64,000 nt of DNA from the NCBI RefSeq assembly GCF_000019225.1, contig NC_010995.1:872001-936000 (forward strand), given 5' to 3'. This stretch comes from Cellvibrio japonicus Ueda107 (GTDB lineage: Bacteria > Pseudomonadota > Gammaproteobacteria > Pseudomonadales > Cellvibrionaceae). The position numbers and the translations under genes were made by a program. Positions within the stretch are counted from its first letter, which is position 1. The number at the start of each line of letters is the position of its first letter. Shown here piece after piece: positions 26,266 to 35,878 of the stretch. The notes below the pieces were generated by a model. The model saw only the letters and a list, made by a program, of their open reading frames with translations. It made no database searches and was not told the origin of the DNA.

Positions 26266-27519
26266 TTAACGTATAAATCCATCAAAAGGAACAACCTCTA
26301 CCTCACTGCCTGCTGCAATGGCCCCCTGTTCAAGTGACAGGCGGATATAACAATTGGCATTGATCATAGTACTGAGTACCCCGGAGCTTTGCAGTCCGGC
26401 ACTGCGTACGTAATATTGCCCCTGCTCAAAACGCAAAATACCGCGCTGGAAATCCATACGCCCCGGTTGTTTTTTCAACGGGGTTTCGGCAATTGCTGTC
26501 AAGGAGAGGGATGGGGAAACCTGCTCTCCGCACAAATGGCGCAGGGCCGGGACAACCAGCTGATGGAATGTCACCGCGGTGGAAACAGGATTGCCCGGCA
26601 GGCCGAAAAACCAGCCGCCGCAATCCTGTTGTTGATAGCGGTGTTGCTGATGGAGTTGGCCAAACGCAAAAGGTTTGCCCGGTTTCATCGCGATTTTCCA
26701 CAGGGCAATAGTGCCGTATTCGCCCAGGATGTTGCGTGTGTAATCGGCATCACCTACGGAAACGCCGCCGGTAGAAATAATGACATCCGCCCAGGCGATT
26801 GCCTCTTGAAAGGCATGGCGCAATGCCTCGGGTTGGTCGGGAATAATCCCCAGATCCAGAAGCTCTACAGGTAAACGCGTTAGCAATGCTTTCAGTAGTG
26901 GACGATTGCTGTCGTATAAACAGCCTGGCGCCAGTGGTTCACCCGCTTTCCTCAATTCATCACCGGTTGTGAGCAGTGCAACGCGCAGCTTTCTAATGAC
27001 GCGGATCTCTGCACAGCCAACGGAGGCCAGTAACCCTATATCCAGGGCGGTGAGTCGATGTCCTTTGGCAAACAGGATACTACCGGTAGCAATATCCTCA
27101 CCGGCATAACGAATATTTTCACCAGGTGTGACAGGAGCTTGCAGCTGTATATGCGCATCGCTGGCCTGCACGTTTTCCTGCATGACCACGGTATCTGCTC
27201 CATTGGGAATAACAGCGCCGGTCATGATGCGTACACAATCCCCGGGATTTAACGCACCGTGAAAGGGATGTCCCGCCAGCGCATGGCCGATGATACGCAA
27301 TGGTTGATGGCTATCGCTGGCCCTTAGGGCATAACCATCCATCGCGGAGTTGTCATAGGGCGGAACTGCTACGGCAGATTCAACGGGTAAGGCAAGAATA
27401 CGATCCAGTGCATCAGCTAATATCACTGGCTCGCTTTCAACTAGCGGGATAAGTGCCGTATGGATTCGTGCCAGGGCGTCTTCAACGGGAAGTAAACCCG
27501 GCTGGGTATTGCAGTCCAT
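26266..27519 (-). CDS. moeA: Molybdopterin molybdenumtransferase MoeA
   Basis: A 417-residue enzyme that inserts molybdate into adenylylated molybdopterin. Motifs seen are PPYDNSAMDGYALRASD, IMTGAVIPNGADTVVMQE, LLTTGDEL, YDSNRPLLKALL, STGGVSVGDADYT and FGLPGNPVSTAVTFHQLV. Domain IV ends the protein. It stands alone, downstream of rpoD and the tRNA on the same strand, with no other moa/mob genes in view. Confidence 0.95.
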   Translation of the reverse strand: MDCNTQPGLLPVEDALARIHTALIPLVESEPVILADALDRILALPVESAVAVPPYDNSAMDGYALRASDSHQPLRIIGHALAGHPFHGALNPGDCVRIMTGAVIPNGADTVVMQENVQASDAHIQLQAPVTPGENIRYAGEDIATGSILFAKGHRLTALDIGLLASVGCAEIRVIRKLRVALLTTGDELRKAGEPLAPGCLYDSNRPLLKALLTRLPVELLDLGIIPDQPEALRHAFQEAIAWADVIISTGGVSVGDADYTRNILGEYGTIALWKIAMKPGKPFAFGQLHQQHRYQQQDCGGWFFGLPGNPVSTAVTFHQLVVPALRHLCGEQVSPSLSLTAIAETPLKKQPGRMDFQRGILRFEQGQYYVRSAGLQSSGVLSTMINANCYIRLSLEQGAIAAGSEVEVVPFDGFIR

Positions 27520-27569
27520 AAGCTGGTCCGCATGCTGGGGTTTGAAACGCTCAAACCGAGAGGGAGACG

Positions 27570-27646
27570 TGGTGGGCCCAGCAGGACTTGAACCTGCGAC
27601 CTGCCGATTATGAGTCGGATGCTCTAACCAACTGAGCTATAGGCCC
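27570..27646 (-). tRNA. tRNA with CAT anticodon, probably tRNA-Ile2
   Basis: A 77-base cloverleaf on the minus strand. The acceptor stem GGGCCTA pairs with TGGGCCC (one G-T), the CCA end is encoded, the D loop reads AGCTCAGTTGGTTAGAGC, and the T arm contains GTTCAAGTC. The anticodon loop is CTCATAA, giving CAT. Elongator tRNA-Met and the lysidine-modified tRNA-Ile2 share this anticodon. The GTTCAAGTC T loop and the CCGA/TCGG anticodon stem resemble Ile2 more than Met, but this is a judgement by eye. Confidence 0.93.
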
Positions 27647-27766
27647 CAAGGGTGATCGGTGTGTCGATCAGAATGAGTCGCGCATTATAGTGAGATGAAA
27701 CGGGTGTGGCTATAGCTAAAACCAACGTATTTAATTTGGCTTGATAGTGCGCGGTCATTAAAAAAC

Positions 27767-27793
27767 AAAACCCGCGAACAGGGCGCGGGTTTT
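27767..27793 (-). terminator. Terminator of the rpsU-dnaG-rpoD operon
   Basis: AAAACCCGCG and CGCGGGTTTT form a 10-base stem. On the minus strand it is followed by a T-rich tract (complement of AAAAACAAAA). It lies 20 bases after the rpoD stop. Confidence 0.88.
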
Positions 27794-27812
27794 GGTGGTG
27801 CATCCTGGGCGA

Positions 27813-29678
27813 TCAATCGTCGAGGAAGCTGCGCAGGTGGTCGGAGCGGCTGGGATGGCGCAGTTTGCGCAGGGCCTTGGCTTCGATCTGGCGGATACGT
27901 TCGCGGGTTACGTCGAACTGCTTACCCACTTCTTCCAGGGTGTGGTCGGTATTCATATCAATACCGAAACGCATACGCAGTACCTTGGCTTCGCGCGCCG
28001 TGAGCCCGGCGAGGACTTCGCGGGTGGCTTCCATCAGGCCTTCCATGGTCGCTGATTCCACCGGTGAAATAATGGTGGTGTCTTCGATAAAGTCGCCCAG
28101 GTGCGAATCTTCGTCGTCGCCAATGGGGGTTTCCATTGAGATGGGCTCTTTAGCGATTTTGAGTACCTTGCGCACCTTGTCTTCAGGCATGTCCATACGT
28201 TCGCCCAGCTCTTCCGGCGTGGGTTCACGGCCCATTTCCTGCAACATCTGGCGCGATACACGGTTGAGTTTATTGATGGTCTCAATCATGTGTACCGGAA
28301 TACGGATAGTGCGCGCCTGATCGGCAATCGAGCGGGTGATGGCCTGGCGAATCCACCAGGTGGCATAGGTGGAGAACTTGTAACCGCGGCGGTATTCGAA
28401 CTTGTCCACGGCTTTCATCAGGCCAATGTTACCTTCCTGGATCAAGTCGAGGAACTGCAGGCCGCGGTTGGTGTATTTTTTGGCAATCGAGATTACCAGG
28501 CGCAAATTGGCTTCCACCATCTCCTTTTTGGCGCGGCGCGCGCGGGCTTCACCAATGGACATGCGGCGGTTAATGTCTTTGATACTGGCCAGGCTCAAGC
28601 TGCTTTCGGCTTCAATCTGTGCCAGTTGTTGCTGCTCGGCTTGCACATTTGGCAGTACCACTTGCAGTTTGTCTGCACCTTCGATCTTGCCTTTCAGCAG
28701 GTCTGGCAACCAGTCTGCGTTGGTTTCATTGCCGGGAAATTCCTTGATGAAGGTTTTGCGTTGCATTTGCGCCTTGCGGGTACATAGGTCCATGACGCGG
28801 CGTTCATGCTTGCGCACCTTATCCAGGGCTTCACGCGCATTGTTGTAGATGGGGTCAAATTGACGGGCGGGCAATTTGAAAAACTTGAACAGGTCGCCCA
28901 GTGCATTGAGCTCTTTTTCAGCCTGCTTGCTGCCGTAGCCGTGTTTTGCCAGGGCTTTGGTGGTTTTTTCGTATTGCTTTTGCAGCTCTTCAAAGCGGGC
29001 GCGAGCCTCTTCCGGATCTACACCGGTAATGGCTTCCTCTTCGTCCTCACTGCCGCCTTCTTCGTCCTCATCTTCCTCTTCCCCTGCCTTTTTGTTGCCG
29101 TTGGCAGCCACCGGAAGTTCAGTGTCATCGTCACTGGTTGCAGAGGGGATATCTTCGATGGGATCAAGCCAGCCGATAATGACATCTGCCAGGCGACGCT
29201 CTTCTTTGGCGACCAGGGCGTATTCATTCAGCACGTGTTCTACGGCACCGGGCCAGTAGGCAAGGGCATGCATGAGTTCACGCACGCCTTCTTCAATGCG
29301 CTTGGCGATAACAATCTCACCTTCGCGGGTCAGCAGCTCAACCGTGCCCATTTCGCGCATGTACATGCGTACCGGGTCGGTGGTGCGGCCGGTTTCAGTC
29401 TCTACCGCAACCAGTGCAGCAGCGGCTTCCGCCGCCGCAATTTCGTCAGCGGCAGCATCGCCATCGGTCATCAACAGGGTATCGGCATCGGGTGCAGTTT
29501 CGTACACGCGGATACCCATGTCGTTGATCATCTGGATGATGTCTTCGACCTGATCCGGATCAGAGATGTCTTCCGGCAGGTGATCGTTAACTTCGGCGTA
29601 GGTAAGGTAGCCTTGTTCTTTACCGCGGGCGATCAGTTCTTTAATGCGAGACTGTTGCTGTTGGACGTCGTCGGACAT
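27813..29678 (-). CDS. rpoD: RNA polymerase primary sigma factor RpoD (sigma-70)
   Basis: A 621-residue housekeeping sigma factor. Region 1.1 starts RIKELIARGKEQGYLTYAEVNDHLP, and region 1.2 contains DPVRMYMREMGTVELLTREGE. A long acidic stretch of Glu/Asp repeats (about residues 200-225) is the variable non-conserved region. Region 2 has GLQFLDLIQEGNIGLMKAVDKFEYRRGYKFSTYATWWIRQAI, and region 4.2 has TLEEVGKQFDVTRERIRQIEAKALRKLRHPSRS. Start at 29678 (MSDDVQQQQ) gives the canonical N-terminus; 12 extra codons upstream are rejected. Last gene of the macromolecular synthesis operon. Confidence 0.98.
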   Translation of the reverse strand: MSDDVQQQQSRIKELIARGKEQGYLTYAEVNDHLPEDISDPDQVEDIIQMINDMGIRVYETAPDADTLLMTDGDAAADEIAAAEAAAALVAVETETGRTTDPVRMYMREMGTVELLTREGEIVIAKRIEEGVRELMHALAYWPGAVEHVLNEYALVAKEERRLADVIIGWLDPIEDIPSATSDDDTELPVAANGNKKAGEEEDEDEEGGSEDEEEAITGVDPEEARARFEELQKQYEKTTKALAKHGYGSKQAEKELNALGDLFKFFKLPARQFDPIYNNAREALDKVRKHERRVMDLCTRKAQMQRKTFIKEFPGNETNADWLPDLLKGKIEGADKLQVVLPNVQAEQQQLAQIEAESSLSLASIKDINRRMSIGEARARRAKKEMVEANLRLVISIAKKYTNRGLQFLDLIQEGNIGLMKAVDKFEYRRGYKFSTYATWWIRQAITRSIADQARTIRIPVHMIETINKLNRVSRQMLQEMGREPTPEELGERMDMPEDKVRKVLKIAKEPISMETPIGDDEDSHLGDFIEDTTIISPVESATMEGLMEATREVLAGLTAREAKVLRMRFGIDMNTDHTLEEVGKQFDVTRERIRQIEAKALRKLRHPSRSDHLRSFLDD

Positions 29679-29779
29679 TCGTGACCCTATAAAACCTGAG
29701 TGAGTGAAATGCAAAGCGCGCGATTATACTCCAGTTGCCAACCAGTATTCTACGGCAGCACTGTGGCTTTCGCTGTGGA

Positions 29780-31864
29780 TTACATGGAATCCGGGGGTAT
29801 TGGCTCAGCCGGTTTGGTACCTCCCAGCTTGGGGGCAAGGGCCTCGCGCACCAGTTGTTCGCGCTCTGCTTTAGAGAGTTGAGTAAAGTCGGCGGTTTTC
29901 AGTTTTGCCAAGGATTGCGCACTTTTTTTATCAATTTGTTGCCGTCGCAGAGCCTGAATTGCCCCGGAAAAGCCGGCTTCGGCGTCGTAATCAGCCTTGG
30001 CGGGTTTATCCTGACGAGGCCGGGTAAGGGCAGTTGCCGCCTGCAACAGGTCGTGTCCTGCAACCGCTGCGAGTTTTTCGGTATTGTCAGGCCCATAGGT
30101 GCCGCGCCAATAGCCAATCAAATGCGAAAGATTGTAATGGGGGCGCTCATGGAGCACTTTGAGCAGGCGTCCCAGCAGCTGAAGATCCTCATCCTCTTCG
30201 GTAAGCCAGGCGTCATGGTCGGGTTCTGTTGTGGCCAGTGAGGGATGGGCCAGCAGTAGCGCCAGGGCCTTGCGTGCAGGCGGCATGAGATAGCGGCTTG
30301 AGAAATTAGGGGGAGATGCCGGTGGCTCCCTGTCAGTTGGGGAGTGATGGCCCTGGTAATAATGCTGATAGTCAACAGGCGGTGCTTCTTCAACAATGTG
30401 GCCGCTGGGCTCCGGGAGCTGAGGTGCGCTAAACCATACCGGCTCCTGGCGCGGCAGGGTCACCTTGGGGATGCGCTCTTCGCCGGGGGCTGGATGCCCG
30501 GATGTATGGGGGCCTGCCTCCCGGGTTGCGGTGCTGATGAAGTCTTCACCCTTGGCCTTTTGATCGGCGATTAATTCATCCAGCAGGCGACGATTGAGCC
30601 CCGTGCGGGTGGCCAGGTTTTCGAACATGAGTTCGCGAAACACACCCTTGGGCAGGCGATCGAGCAGTGGGGCGGCGCGCTTGCTAAAGGTGGCTCGGCC
30701 TTCCATGGTGCGGATATTCAGCCCTTCAGCGACGGCATCAAACAGGTAGTCTTCCAGGGGCACAGCCAGTTCGATCATGTGTTCGAACTTGTCCGGCCCT
30801 ATTTGGCGCACCAGGGTATCCGGGTCTTCACCTTCGGGCAGGAAGAGGAATTTAACCGCGCGGCCATCGGCCATGGTTTCCAGTGCAGCATCCAGTGCAC
30901 GCAGGGCTGCACTGCGTCCGGCTTTGTCGCCATCAAAGCAGAAGACGACTTCGCTGGTGTATTTAAAGGCGCGATCAAGATGGTCGGGGCCGCAAGCAGT
31001 GCCCAGCGTAGCTACTCCGTAGCCGATCCCGAATTGGGCGAGGCTGACCACATCCATATAGCCTTCAACGACCAGCAGGCGCGGTAACTCGCGGTAGGCG
31101 AGGCGCGCTTCGTAGAGGCCGTAAAGCTCCTGCCCTTTATGGAATACCGGTGTTTCCGGGGAGTTGAGGTACTTGGGTTTATCGTCCCCCAGTACGCGCC
31201 CTCCGAAGCCGATAACCCGTCCGCGCGTGTCGCGGATGGGAAACATGATGCGGTGGCGGAAGCGGTCGTAAAGTTTTTTTTCCTGCTCCTGGTGGATCAG
31301 CATGCCACCCTGGATCAGCAGATGTTTGTCGTCGTCATCCTGCCCCAGGGTCTTGAGCAGGTTGTCCCAGCCGGGTGGGGCAAAGCCGACGCCATAGGTT
31401 TTGGCGGTTTTGCCGTCCAGGCCGCGCCCTTTCAGGTAATTAACGGCCAGGTGCTTGCTGGGGTGCTGGCGCAATTGGTGCTGATAAAAGTCATCGGCCT
31501 TTTCCAGCAGGCTGTAAATGCTTTTTTTCTCCTGCTCGCGCTTGGCTTCGGCTTCGCTCTGCACTTCCCGCGGGACTTCCAGTCCGGTGATGCGGGCTAA
31601 CTGTTCCACAGCCTCCGGAAAGCTGAGCCGCTCATAATCCATGACAAAACCGAGAGCATTGCCGCTGGCACCGCAGCCGAAACAGTAATAGAACTGCTTT
31701 TCAGGGCTGACAGTAAAAGAAGGGGTTTTTTCGTCGTGGAAGGGGCAGCAGGCGCTGTAGTTTTTGCCTGAGCGTTTGAGCTTTACGCGCGAGTCAACCA
31801 CATCGACGATATCGACGCGATCGAGCAGGTCATCAATAAAGCTTTGGGGAATCAGGCCGGCCAT
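29780..31864 (-). CDS. dnaG: DNA primase DnaG
   Basis: A 694-residue primase that makes RNA primers at the replication fork. The N-terminal zinc finger has CPFHDEKTPSF and YYCFGCGASGNALGF; the TOPRIM core has LLVVEGYMDVVSLAQFG and the FCFDGDKAGRSAALRAL metal site. The C-terminal DnaB-interacting region (from about 540) is divergent as usual. It lies between yqeY and rpoD in the conserved order. Confidence 0.97.
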   Translation of the reverse strand: MAGLIPQSFIDDLLDRVDIVDVVDSRVKLKRSGKNYSACCPFHDEKTPSFTVSPEKQFYYCFGCGASGNALGFVMDYERLSFPEAVEQLARITGLEVPREVQSEAEAKREQEKKSIYSLLEKADDFYQHQLRQHPSKHLAVNYLKGRGLDGKTAKTYGVGFAPPGWDNLLKTLGQDDDDKHLLIQGGMLIHQEQEKKLYDRFRHRIMFPIRDTRGRVIGFGGRVLGDDKPKYLNSPETPVFHKGQELYGLYEARLAYRELPRLLVVEGYMDVVSLAQFGIGYGVATLGTACGPDHLDRAFKYTSEVVFCFDGDKAGRSAALRALDAALETMADGRAVKFLFLPEGEDPDTLVRQIGPDKFEHMIELAVPLEDYLFDAVAEGLNIRTMEGRATFSKRAAPLLDRLPKGVFRELMFENLATRTGLNRRLLDELIADQKAKGEDFISTATREAGPHTSGHPAPGEERIPKVTLPRQEPVWFSAPQLPEPSGHIVEEAPPVDYQHYYQGHHSPTDREPPASPPNFSSRYLMPPARKALALLLAHPSLATTEPDHDAWLTEEDEDLQLLGRLLKVLHERPHYNLSHLIGYWRGTYGPDNTEKLAAVAGHDLLQAATALTRPRQDKPAKADYDAEAGFSGAIQALRRQQIDKKSAQSLAKLKTADFTQLSKAEREQLVREALAPKLGGTKPAEPIPPDSM

Positions 31865-31931
31865 TGACGTGTCACTGTGAAAAGGTGAAGGCCAGTATAG
31901 GGGGGAGGCGGGTGTCTTTAAAGTTTCCCGA

Positions 31932-32384
31932 CTAGCCCAGCTTTGCCTTGAGCAATTTGCTCACATCGCCCATATCTGCCCGACCCTGGACCTGGGGCTT
32001 GATCAGCGCCATGGCTTTACCCATGTCACGCGCCCCGGTAACGCCTGCATCGGCGATGGCCTTGGCAATGATCTGATCAAGTTCTTCTGTGCTGAGGGCT
32101 GCGGGTAAAAATACCGCGATTTCGGTGATCTCGTAGGCTTCCTGGGCGGCAAGTTCATCGCGACCGGCATTGCGGTATTGCTGTTCGGAGTCGCGGCGTT
32201 GCTTGACCATCTTGTCGAGCAGGGCCAGGGCGCGGGTATCATCCACCTCGATGCGCTCATCGACCTCGATACGCTTGAACTCGGCCATAACCAAACGCAA
32301 AACAGCAACGCGCTCCTTTTCCCGGGAGCGCATTGCTGTTTTCAAGGCATCATTTATGCGGTCTTTCAGCGATGTATTGCTCAT
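31932..32384 (-). CDS. YqeY family protein (GatB/YqeY domain)
   Basis: A 150-residue soluble protein of the YqeY family, related to the tail domain of GatB. Motifs are LKDRINDALKTAMRSREKERVAVLRLV, DEELAAQEAYEITEIAVFLPAALS and GARDMGKAMALIKPQVQGRAD. The start at 32384 (MSNTSLKDR) is chosen for family length; ATGs at 32396 and 32426 exist. Gene context between rpsU and dnaG is conserved in Pseudomonas relatives. Function is not firmly known; a role in tRNA amidation is only suggested by homology. Confidence 0.88.
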   Translation of the reverse strand: MSNTSLKDRINDALKTAMRSREKERVAVLRLVMAEFKRIEVDERIEVDDTRALALLDKMVKQRRDSEQQYRNAGRDELAAQEAYEITEIAVFLPAALSTEELDQIIAKAIADAGVTGARDMGKAMALIKPQVQGRADMGDVSKLLKAKLG

Positions 32385-32490
32385 AGCGACTGTCATATAA
32401 AGCTGGTTTCCCAGCGGGGTGGACAAGTGTTACAAGTTAACTCGCAGGGTGTGCAGGGCAAGAGTCACTGCAAACCTTACCAGCCTTTAA

Positions 32491-32706
32491 TCAGTACAGG
32501 CGGGTAAACTTTTTGGATTCGCGTTGAACCTTTTTGGCATGACGCTTAACCGCTGCAGCAGCTTCACGCTTGCGTACAGTGGTGGGCTTTTCGTAGCACT
32601 CGCGCGCGCGTACATCCGCCAGGATGCCCGCTTTTTCACAGGCGCGCTTGAAGCGGCGCAGGGCTACGTCAAAGGGTTCGTTTTCTTTAATTTTTACTGA
32701 AGGCAT
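32491..32706 (-). CDS. rpsU: 30S ribosomal protein S21
   Basis: A 71-residue basic protein, MPSVKIKENEPFDVALRRFKRACEKAG, the standard bacterial S21 length and sequence, with a Lys/Arg-rich C-terminus. It is the first gene of the rpsU-yqeY-dnaG-rpoD operon and is divergent from tsaD across a 213-base region that must hold both promoters. Confidence 0.98.
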   Translation of the reverse strand: MPSVKIKENEPFDVALRRFKRACEKAGILADVRARECYEKPTTVRKREAAAAVKRHAKKVQRESKKFTRLY

Positions 32707-32919
32707 GAGATTACCTGTTCAATACAAAGTGATTAATAACCAAATGATGTCTTGCGGCCTTGCCGTCGGCGGCAGGCGGCTTCCAAGGGGTGCGGATTCT
32801 ATACCCTTACGCCAGCGGCCGCAACCTTGGTTCGGGTGTTGGCGGTTAGGACTTATAGCCCTCTGCCGGGTGAGCCTATATCATAGGCGCCCCTCCAGGC
32901 CCAGATTAGAGACAGCGTT

Positions 32920-33948
32920 ATGCGTGTATTGGGGTTAGAAACCTCCTGTGATGAAACCGGTGTTGCTGTCTATGACAGCGCGCAGGGCCTTTTGGCGCAC
33001 CGCCTCTATAGCCAGGTAAAGTTGCATGCAGAATACGGCGGTGTTGTACCGGAACTGGCCTCGCGTGACCATGTTCGTAAACTCCTGCCCCTCATCGATG
33101 AAGTGATGGCCGCGAGTGGATCAACCGCCGCCGATATTGACGCCATTGCCTATACCGCTGGCCCGGGTTTGATTGGTGCCTTAATGGTGGGGGCCGCCTT
33201 TGGCCGCTCCCTTGCCTATGCCTGGGGGATTCCTGCGGTGGGTGTCCATCATATGGAAGGGCACTTGCTGGCCCCTATGCTGGAGGCGGTACCTCCCGAA
33301 TTTCCCTTTGTGGCACTGCTGGTGTCCGGTGGCCATACCCAATTGGTCAAGGTGATGGCCATTGGCGATTATGAATTGTTGGGTGAGTCTATCGATGACG
33401 CAGCGGGAGAGGCTTTTGATAAGGCTGCCAAAATGCTCGACCTGGATTATCCCGGCGGCCCCCAGATCGCCAGGTTGGCAGAGCAGGGCGTACACGGGCG
33501 TTTTAAGTTTCCCCGCCCGATGGTAGATCGCCCCGGTTTGGCGTTCAGCTTCAGCGGATTAAAAACGGCGACCCTGACGGCGGTAAATGCCCACAAACAG
33601 GCCAATGGTTTGCCGGATGACCAGACCTGTGCCGATATCGCCTGCGCCTTCCAGGAGGCAGTGGTAGATACCCTGGTGATTAAATGCCGCCGTGCACTTG
33701 AACAGACCGGAATGAAAACCCTGGTGATAGCCGGTGGTGTATCTGCCAACAAAAAGCTGCGCGCCGATTTAGAGGTGGAGCTTGCCAGGATAGGTGCCAG
33801 GGTTTTCTACGCCCGCCATGAATTTTGTACCGACAACGGCGCCATGATTGCCTATGCCGGTTGCCAGCGCTTGTTGGCTGGCCAGCAAGAAGGGCTGGCT
33901 ATTCATGTAAAAGCGCGCTGGCCACTTAACTCCCTGTCGTCACTGTAA
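32920..33948 (+). CDS. tsaD: tRNA threonylcarbamoyladenosine synthase subunit TsaD
   Basis: A 342-residue ASKHA-fold protein that transfers threonylcarbamoyl to A37 of ANN-reading tRNAs together with TsaB and TsaE. Seen motifs are MRVLGLETSCDETGVAVYD, the metal site GVHHMEGHLLAPML, LLVSGGHTQLV, DDAAGEAFDKAAKML and VIAGGVSANKKLRADL. It diverges from rpsU, as in most proteobacteria, and is followed 10 bases later by folB. Confidence 0.97.
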   Translation: MRVLGLETSCDETGVAVYDSAQGLLAHRLYSQVKLHAEYGGVVPELASRDHVRKLLPLIDEVMAASGSTAADIDAIAYTAGPGLIGALMVGAAFGRSLAYAWGIPAVGVHHMEGHLLAPMLEAVPPEFPFVALLVSGGHTQLVKVMAIGDYELLGESIDDAAGEAFDKAAKMLDLDYPGGPQIARLAEQGVHGRFKFPRPMVDRPGLAFSFSGLKTATLTAVNAHKQANGLPDDQTCADIACAFQEAVVDTLVIKCRRALEQTGMKTLVIAGGVSANKKLRADLEVELARIGARVFYARHEFCTDNGAMIAYAGCQRLLAGQQEGLAIHVKARWPLNSLSSL

Positions 33949-33958
33949 GAGATTGGTT

Positions 33959-34333
33959 ATGGATATTGTGTACATCCGCGATTTGCGCATCGATACCATC
34001 ATTGGTATTTACGATTGGGAGCGGGAGGTTCGCCAGACGGTGAGCATCGACCTGGAAATGGCCACCGATATTCGCCAGGCAGCCGCAACTGACGATATCC
34101 AATATGCCTTGAATTACAAAGCCGTCTCCAAGCGATTGATCAGCTATGTGGAAAACCGCAATGCGCTGTTGGTTGAAACCCTGGCAGAAGAGTTGGCTGC
34201 ATTGATCCGCGAGGAGTTCCAGGTGCCCTGGCTGCGTCTGCGCCTGAGTAAACCGGGGGCTGTACGCGGTTCACGCGATGTGGGCCTGATCATTGAACGC
34301 GGCACCAAACCAGCACAGGCGAGCAGTGAATGA
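33959..34333 (+). CDS. folB: Dihydroneopterin aldolase FolB
   Basis: A 124-residue enzyme that splits dihydroneopterin to 6-hydroxymethyl-dihydropterin in folate synthesis. MDIVYIRDLRIDTIIGIYDWEREVRQTVSIDLEM carries the conserved Glu and the tunnel-fold strands; LNYKAVSKRLISYVE and LVETLAEELA follow. The ATG at 33959 is used; a TTG two codons earlier also opens the frame. It overlaps folK by 4 bases, so the two consecutive pathway enzymes are translationally coupled. Confidence 0.94.
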   Translation: MDIVYIRDLRIDTIIGIYDWEREVRQTVSIDLEMATDIRQAAATDDIQYALNYKAVSKRLISYVENRNALLVETLAEELAALIREEFQVPWLRLRLSKPGAVRGSRDVGLIIERGTKPAQASSE

Positions 34334-34848
34334 CAGCTATTTATTTAAGCCTGGGCAGCAATGTTGATCGCCATCTGCATATTCGTGCGGCGCTGGATGC
34401 CCTGGCGGAACTCTTGGGCGACCTGTGTATTTCATCGGTTTATGAAAGTAAATCGGTAGGGTTTGATGGCAGTAATTTTTTTAATCTGGTTGTTGGGGCA
34501 GAAACAACACTGGCGATTGCTGAACTGAGCGAGCGCTTGAAAAAAATCGAAGACGACAATGGCCGTAAACGCAATGGGCCTAAATTCAGTCCGCGAACCC
34601 TGGATATTGATATTCTCACTTACGGTGATTTTGTTGGCAGTGAGGCTGGCGTAGCGCTGCCGCGGGCAGAGATCATCCAAAATGCGTTTGTACTTTGGCC
34701 CCTGGCCGAAATTGCGCCTGAAACCAGGCACCCCTTGCTGCAACAAACCTACGCCAATTTGTGGGCTGGGTTTGATCGGTCATCGCAATTACTGTGGCCG
34801 ATTGATTTTGACTGGCAAGGGAAGGTTATCTCCCGGCGAGTATCCTGA
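34330..34848 (+). CDS. folK: 6-hydroxymethyl-7,8-dihydropterin pyrophosphokinase FolK
   Basis: A 172-residue kinase for the step after FolB. It has YLSLGSNVDRHLHIRAAL, SSVYESKSVGF, FFNLVVGAETTL, the RKRNGPKFSPRTLDIDILTYGD signature with the two Mg-binding Asp residues, and LPRAEIIQNAFVLWPLAEIAP. Size and order are normal. Confidence 0.94.
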   Translation: MTAIYLSLGSNVDRHLHIRAALDALAELLGDLCISSVYESKSVGFDGSNFFNLVVGAETTLAIAELSERLKKIEDDNGRKRNGPKFSPRTLDIDILTYGDFVGSEAGVALPRAEIIQNAFVLWPLAEIAPETRHPLLQQTYANLWAGFDRSSQLLWPIDFDWQGKVISRRVS

Positions 34849-34893
34849 ACCCCGGGTTATATTGGCCATCCGACGTTTATGATAATGGTTGCA

Positions 34894-35862
34894 TCACTGC
34901 AACCATTTTTTATAGGCAATCCAGCCGAATCCACCGGCAATCACCAGCATCGCCCCCAATGCATAAAAATAACCATAGTGGGCGCGCAATTCCGGCATGT
35001 TTTCAAAGTTCATGCCGTAAATACCGGCGATAAACGTCAGTGGCACAAACACGGCGGTAATCACGGTGAGGACACGCATGGTGTTATTGAGCTGGTGCGA
35101 GCTGAGTGACAGATAGCCATTAATCAGGTCGCCGCAGATTTCGTAGTACATGGTACACAGGCCATGCAGGCGCTCGCAGCGCTCATACACATCCTGCAGT
35201 GCATGTTCTATATCGCCATCTTCTTCAATCAAGCGCTCGGGAATATCCATGCGCAGATTGCTGATCATGCGTTCGTGGTAACTGAAGACGCGTTTTAATT
35301 TGCGCAAGCGCGATTGATAGGCAATCAACTCGCGCATGATGTCATCATTGGCCTGCTCTTGCATAATGTCTTCAAGCTCATTCAGGCGCGGCTCAAACGC
35401 CAGTATCGCCTCCAGGTAGCGGCCAACAGAAAAACGCATGATCCGTGTGGCCAGCAGGCCGGGGCTGATGAGCAGGTTTTCCTGCCGCGCATGTTCCCAA
35501 TAGTGGTTGATGCCGCGCGAAGCGCGCGGATGACAACTGATCAGGCAGCGCTCGCCGGCAAACAGGGCAATCGTCATTTGCTCAACGGTGAGGTCCGGGT
35601 TGAACTCGGTAAAACCGCGATACAGCATCAGGGTGAAATTATCAAAGTTTTCGGTTTTGGGCGGATGGCGGAAACGTTGCACATCCTCAATGGCCAAGGG
35701 ATGGCAGCCGAGGGAAAGCAGCCATTTATATTCCGATGCATGGTCTTCCCCCTGGATGTCGATCCAGATAAAGCTGTCCGGCTGCTGACGCCACAGATCA
35801 ATGAGTTCGGTATGTCCACTTTGCCATTCGCTATTGCCGGTTAACAGTTGTGCGCGAATCAT
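34894..35862 (-). CDS. CorA/ZntB-family divalent metal transporter
   Basis: A 322-residue protein with a large cytoplasmic N-terminal funnel domain and two C-terminal membrane helices (about 262-283 and 297-318). The pore signature IYGMNFENMPEL (GMN) lies between them. FIWIDIQGEDHASEYKWLLSLG is the typical N-terminal block. The family carries Mg2+, Co2+ or, for ZntB, Zn2+; the sequence does not settle which. It follows the FolM-like gene by about 15 bases on the same strand. Confidence 0.88.
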   Translation of the reverse strand: MIRAQLLTGNSEWQSGHTELIDLWRQQPDSFIWIDIQGEDHASEYKWLLSLGCHPLAIEDVQRFRHPPKTENFDNFTLMLYRGFTEFNPDLTVEQMTIALFAGERCLISCHPRASRGINHYWEHARQENLLISPGLLATRIMRFSVGRYLEAILAFEPRLNELEDIMQEQANDDIMRELIAYQSRLRKLKRVFSYHERMISNLRMDIPERLIEEDGDIEHALQDVYERCERLHGLCTMYYEICGDLINGYLSLSSHQLNNTMRVLTVITAVFVPLTFIAGIYGMNFENMPELRAHYGYFYALGAMLVIAGGFGWIAYKKWLQ

Positions 35863-35878
35863 CCCTTGTCTCTCGTAT

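Noticed and set aside
28806..29684. Long plus-strand frame of 292 codons opposite rpoD
   Set aside because: It is the antisense shadow of the certain rpoD gene, without a ribosome site or recognisable domain.
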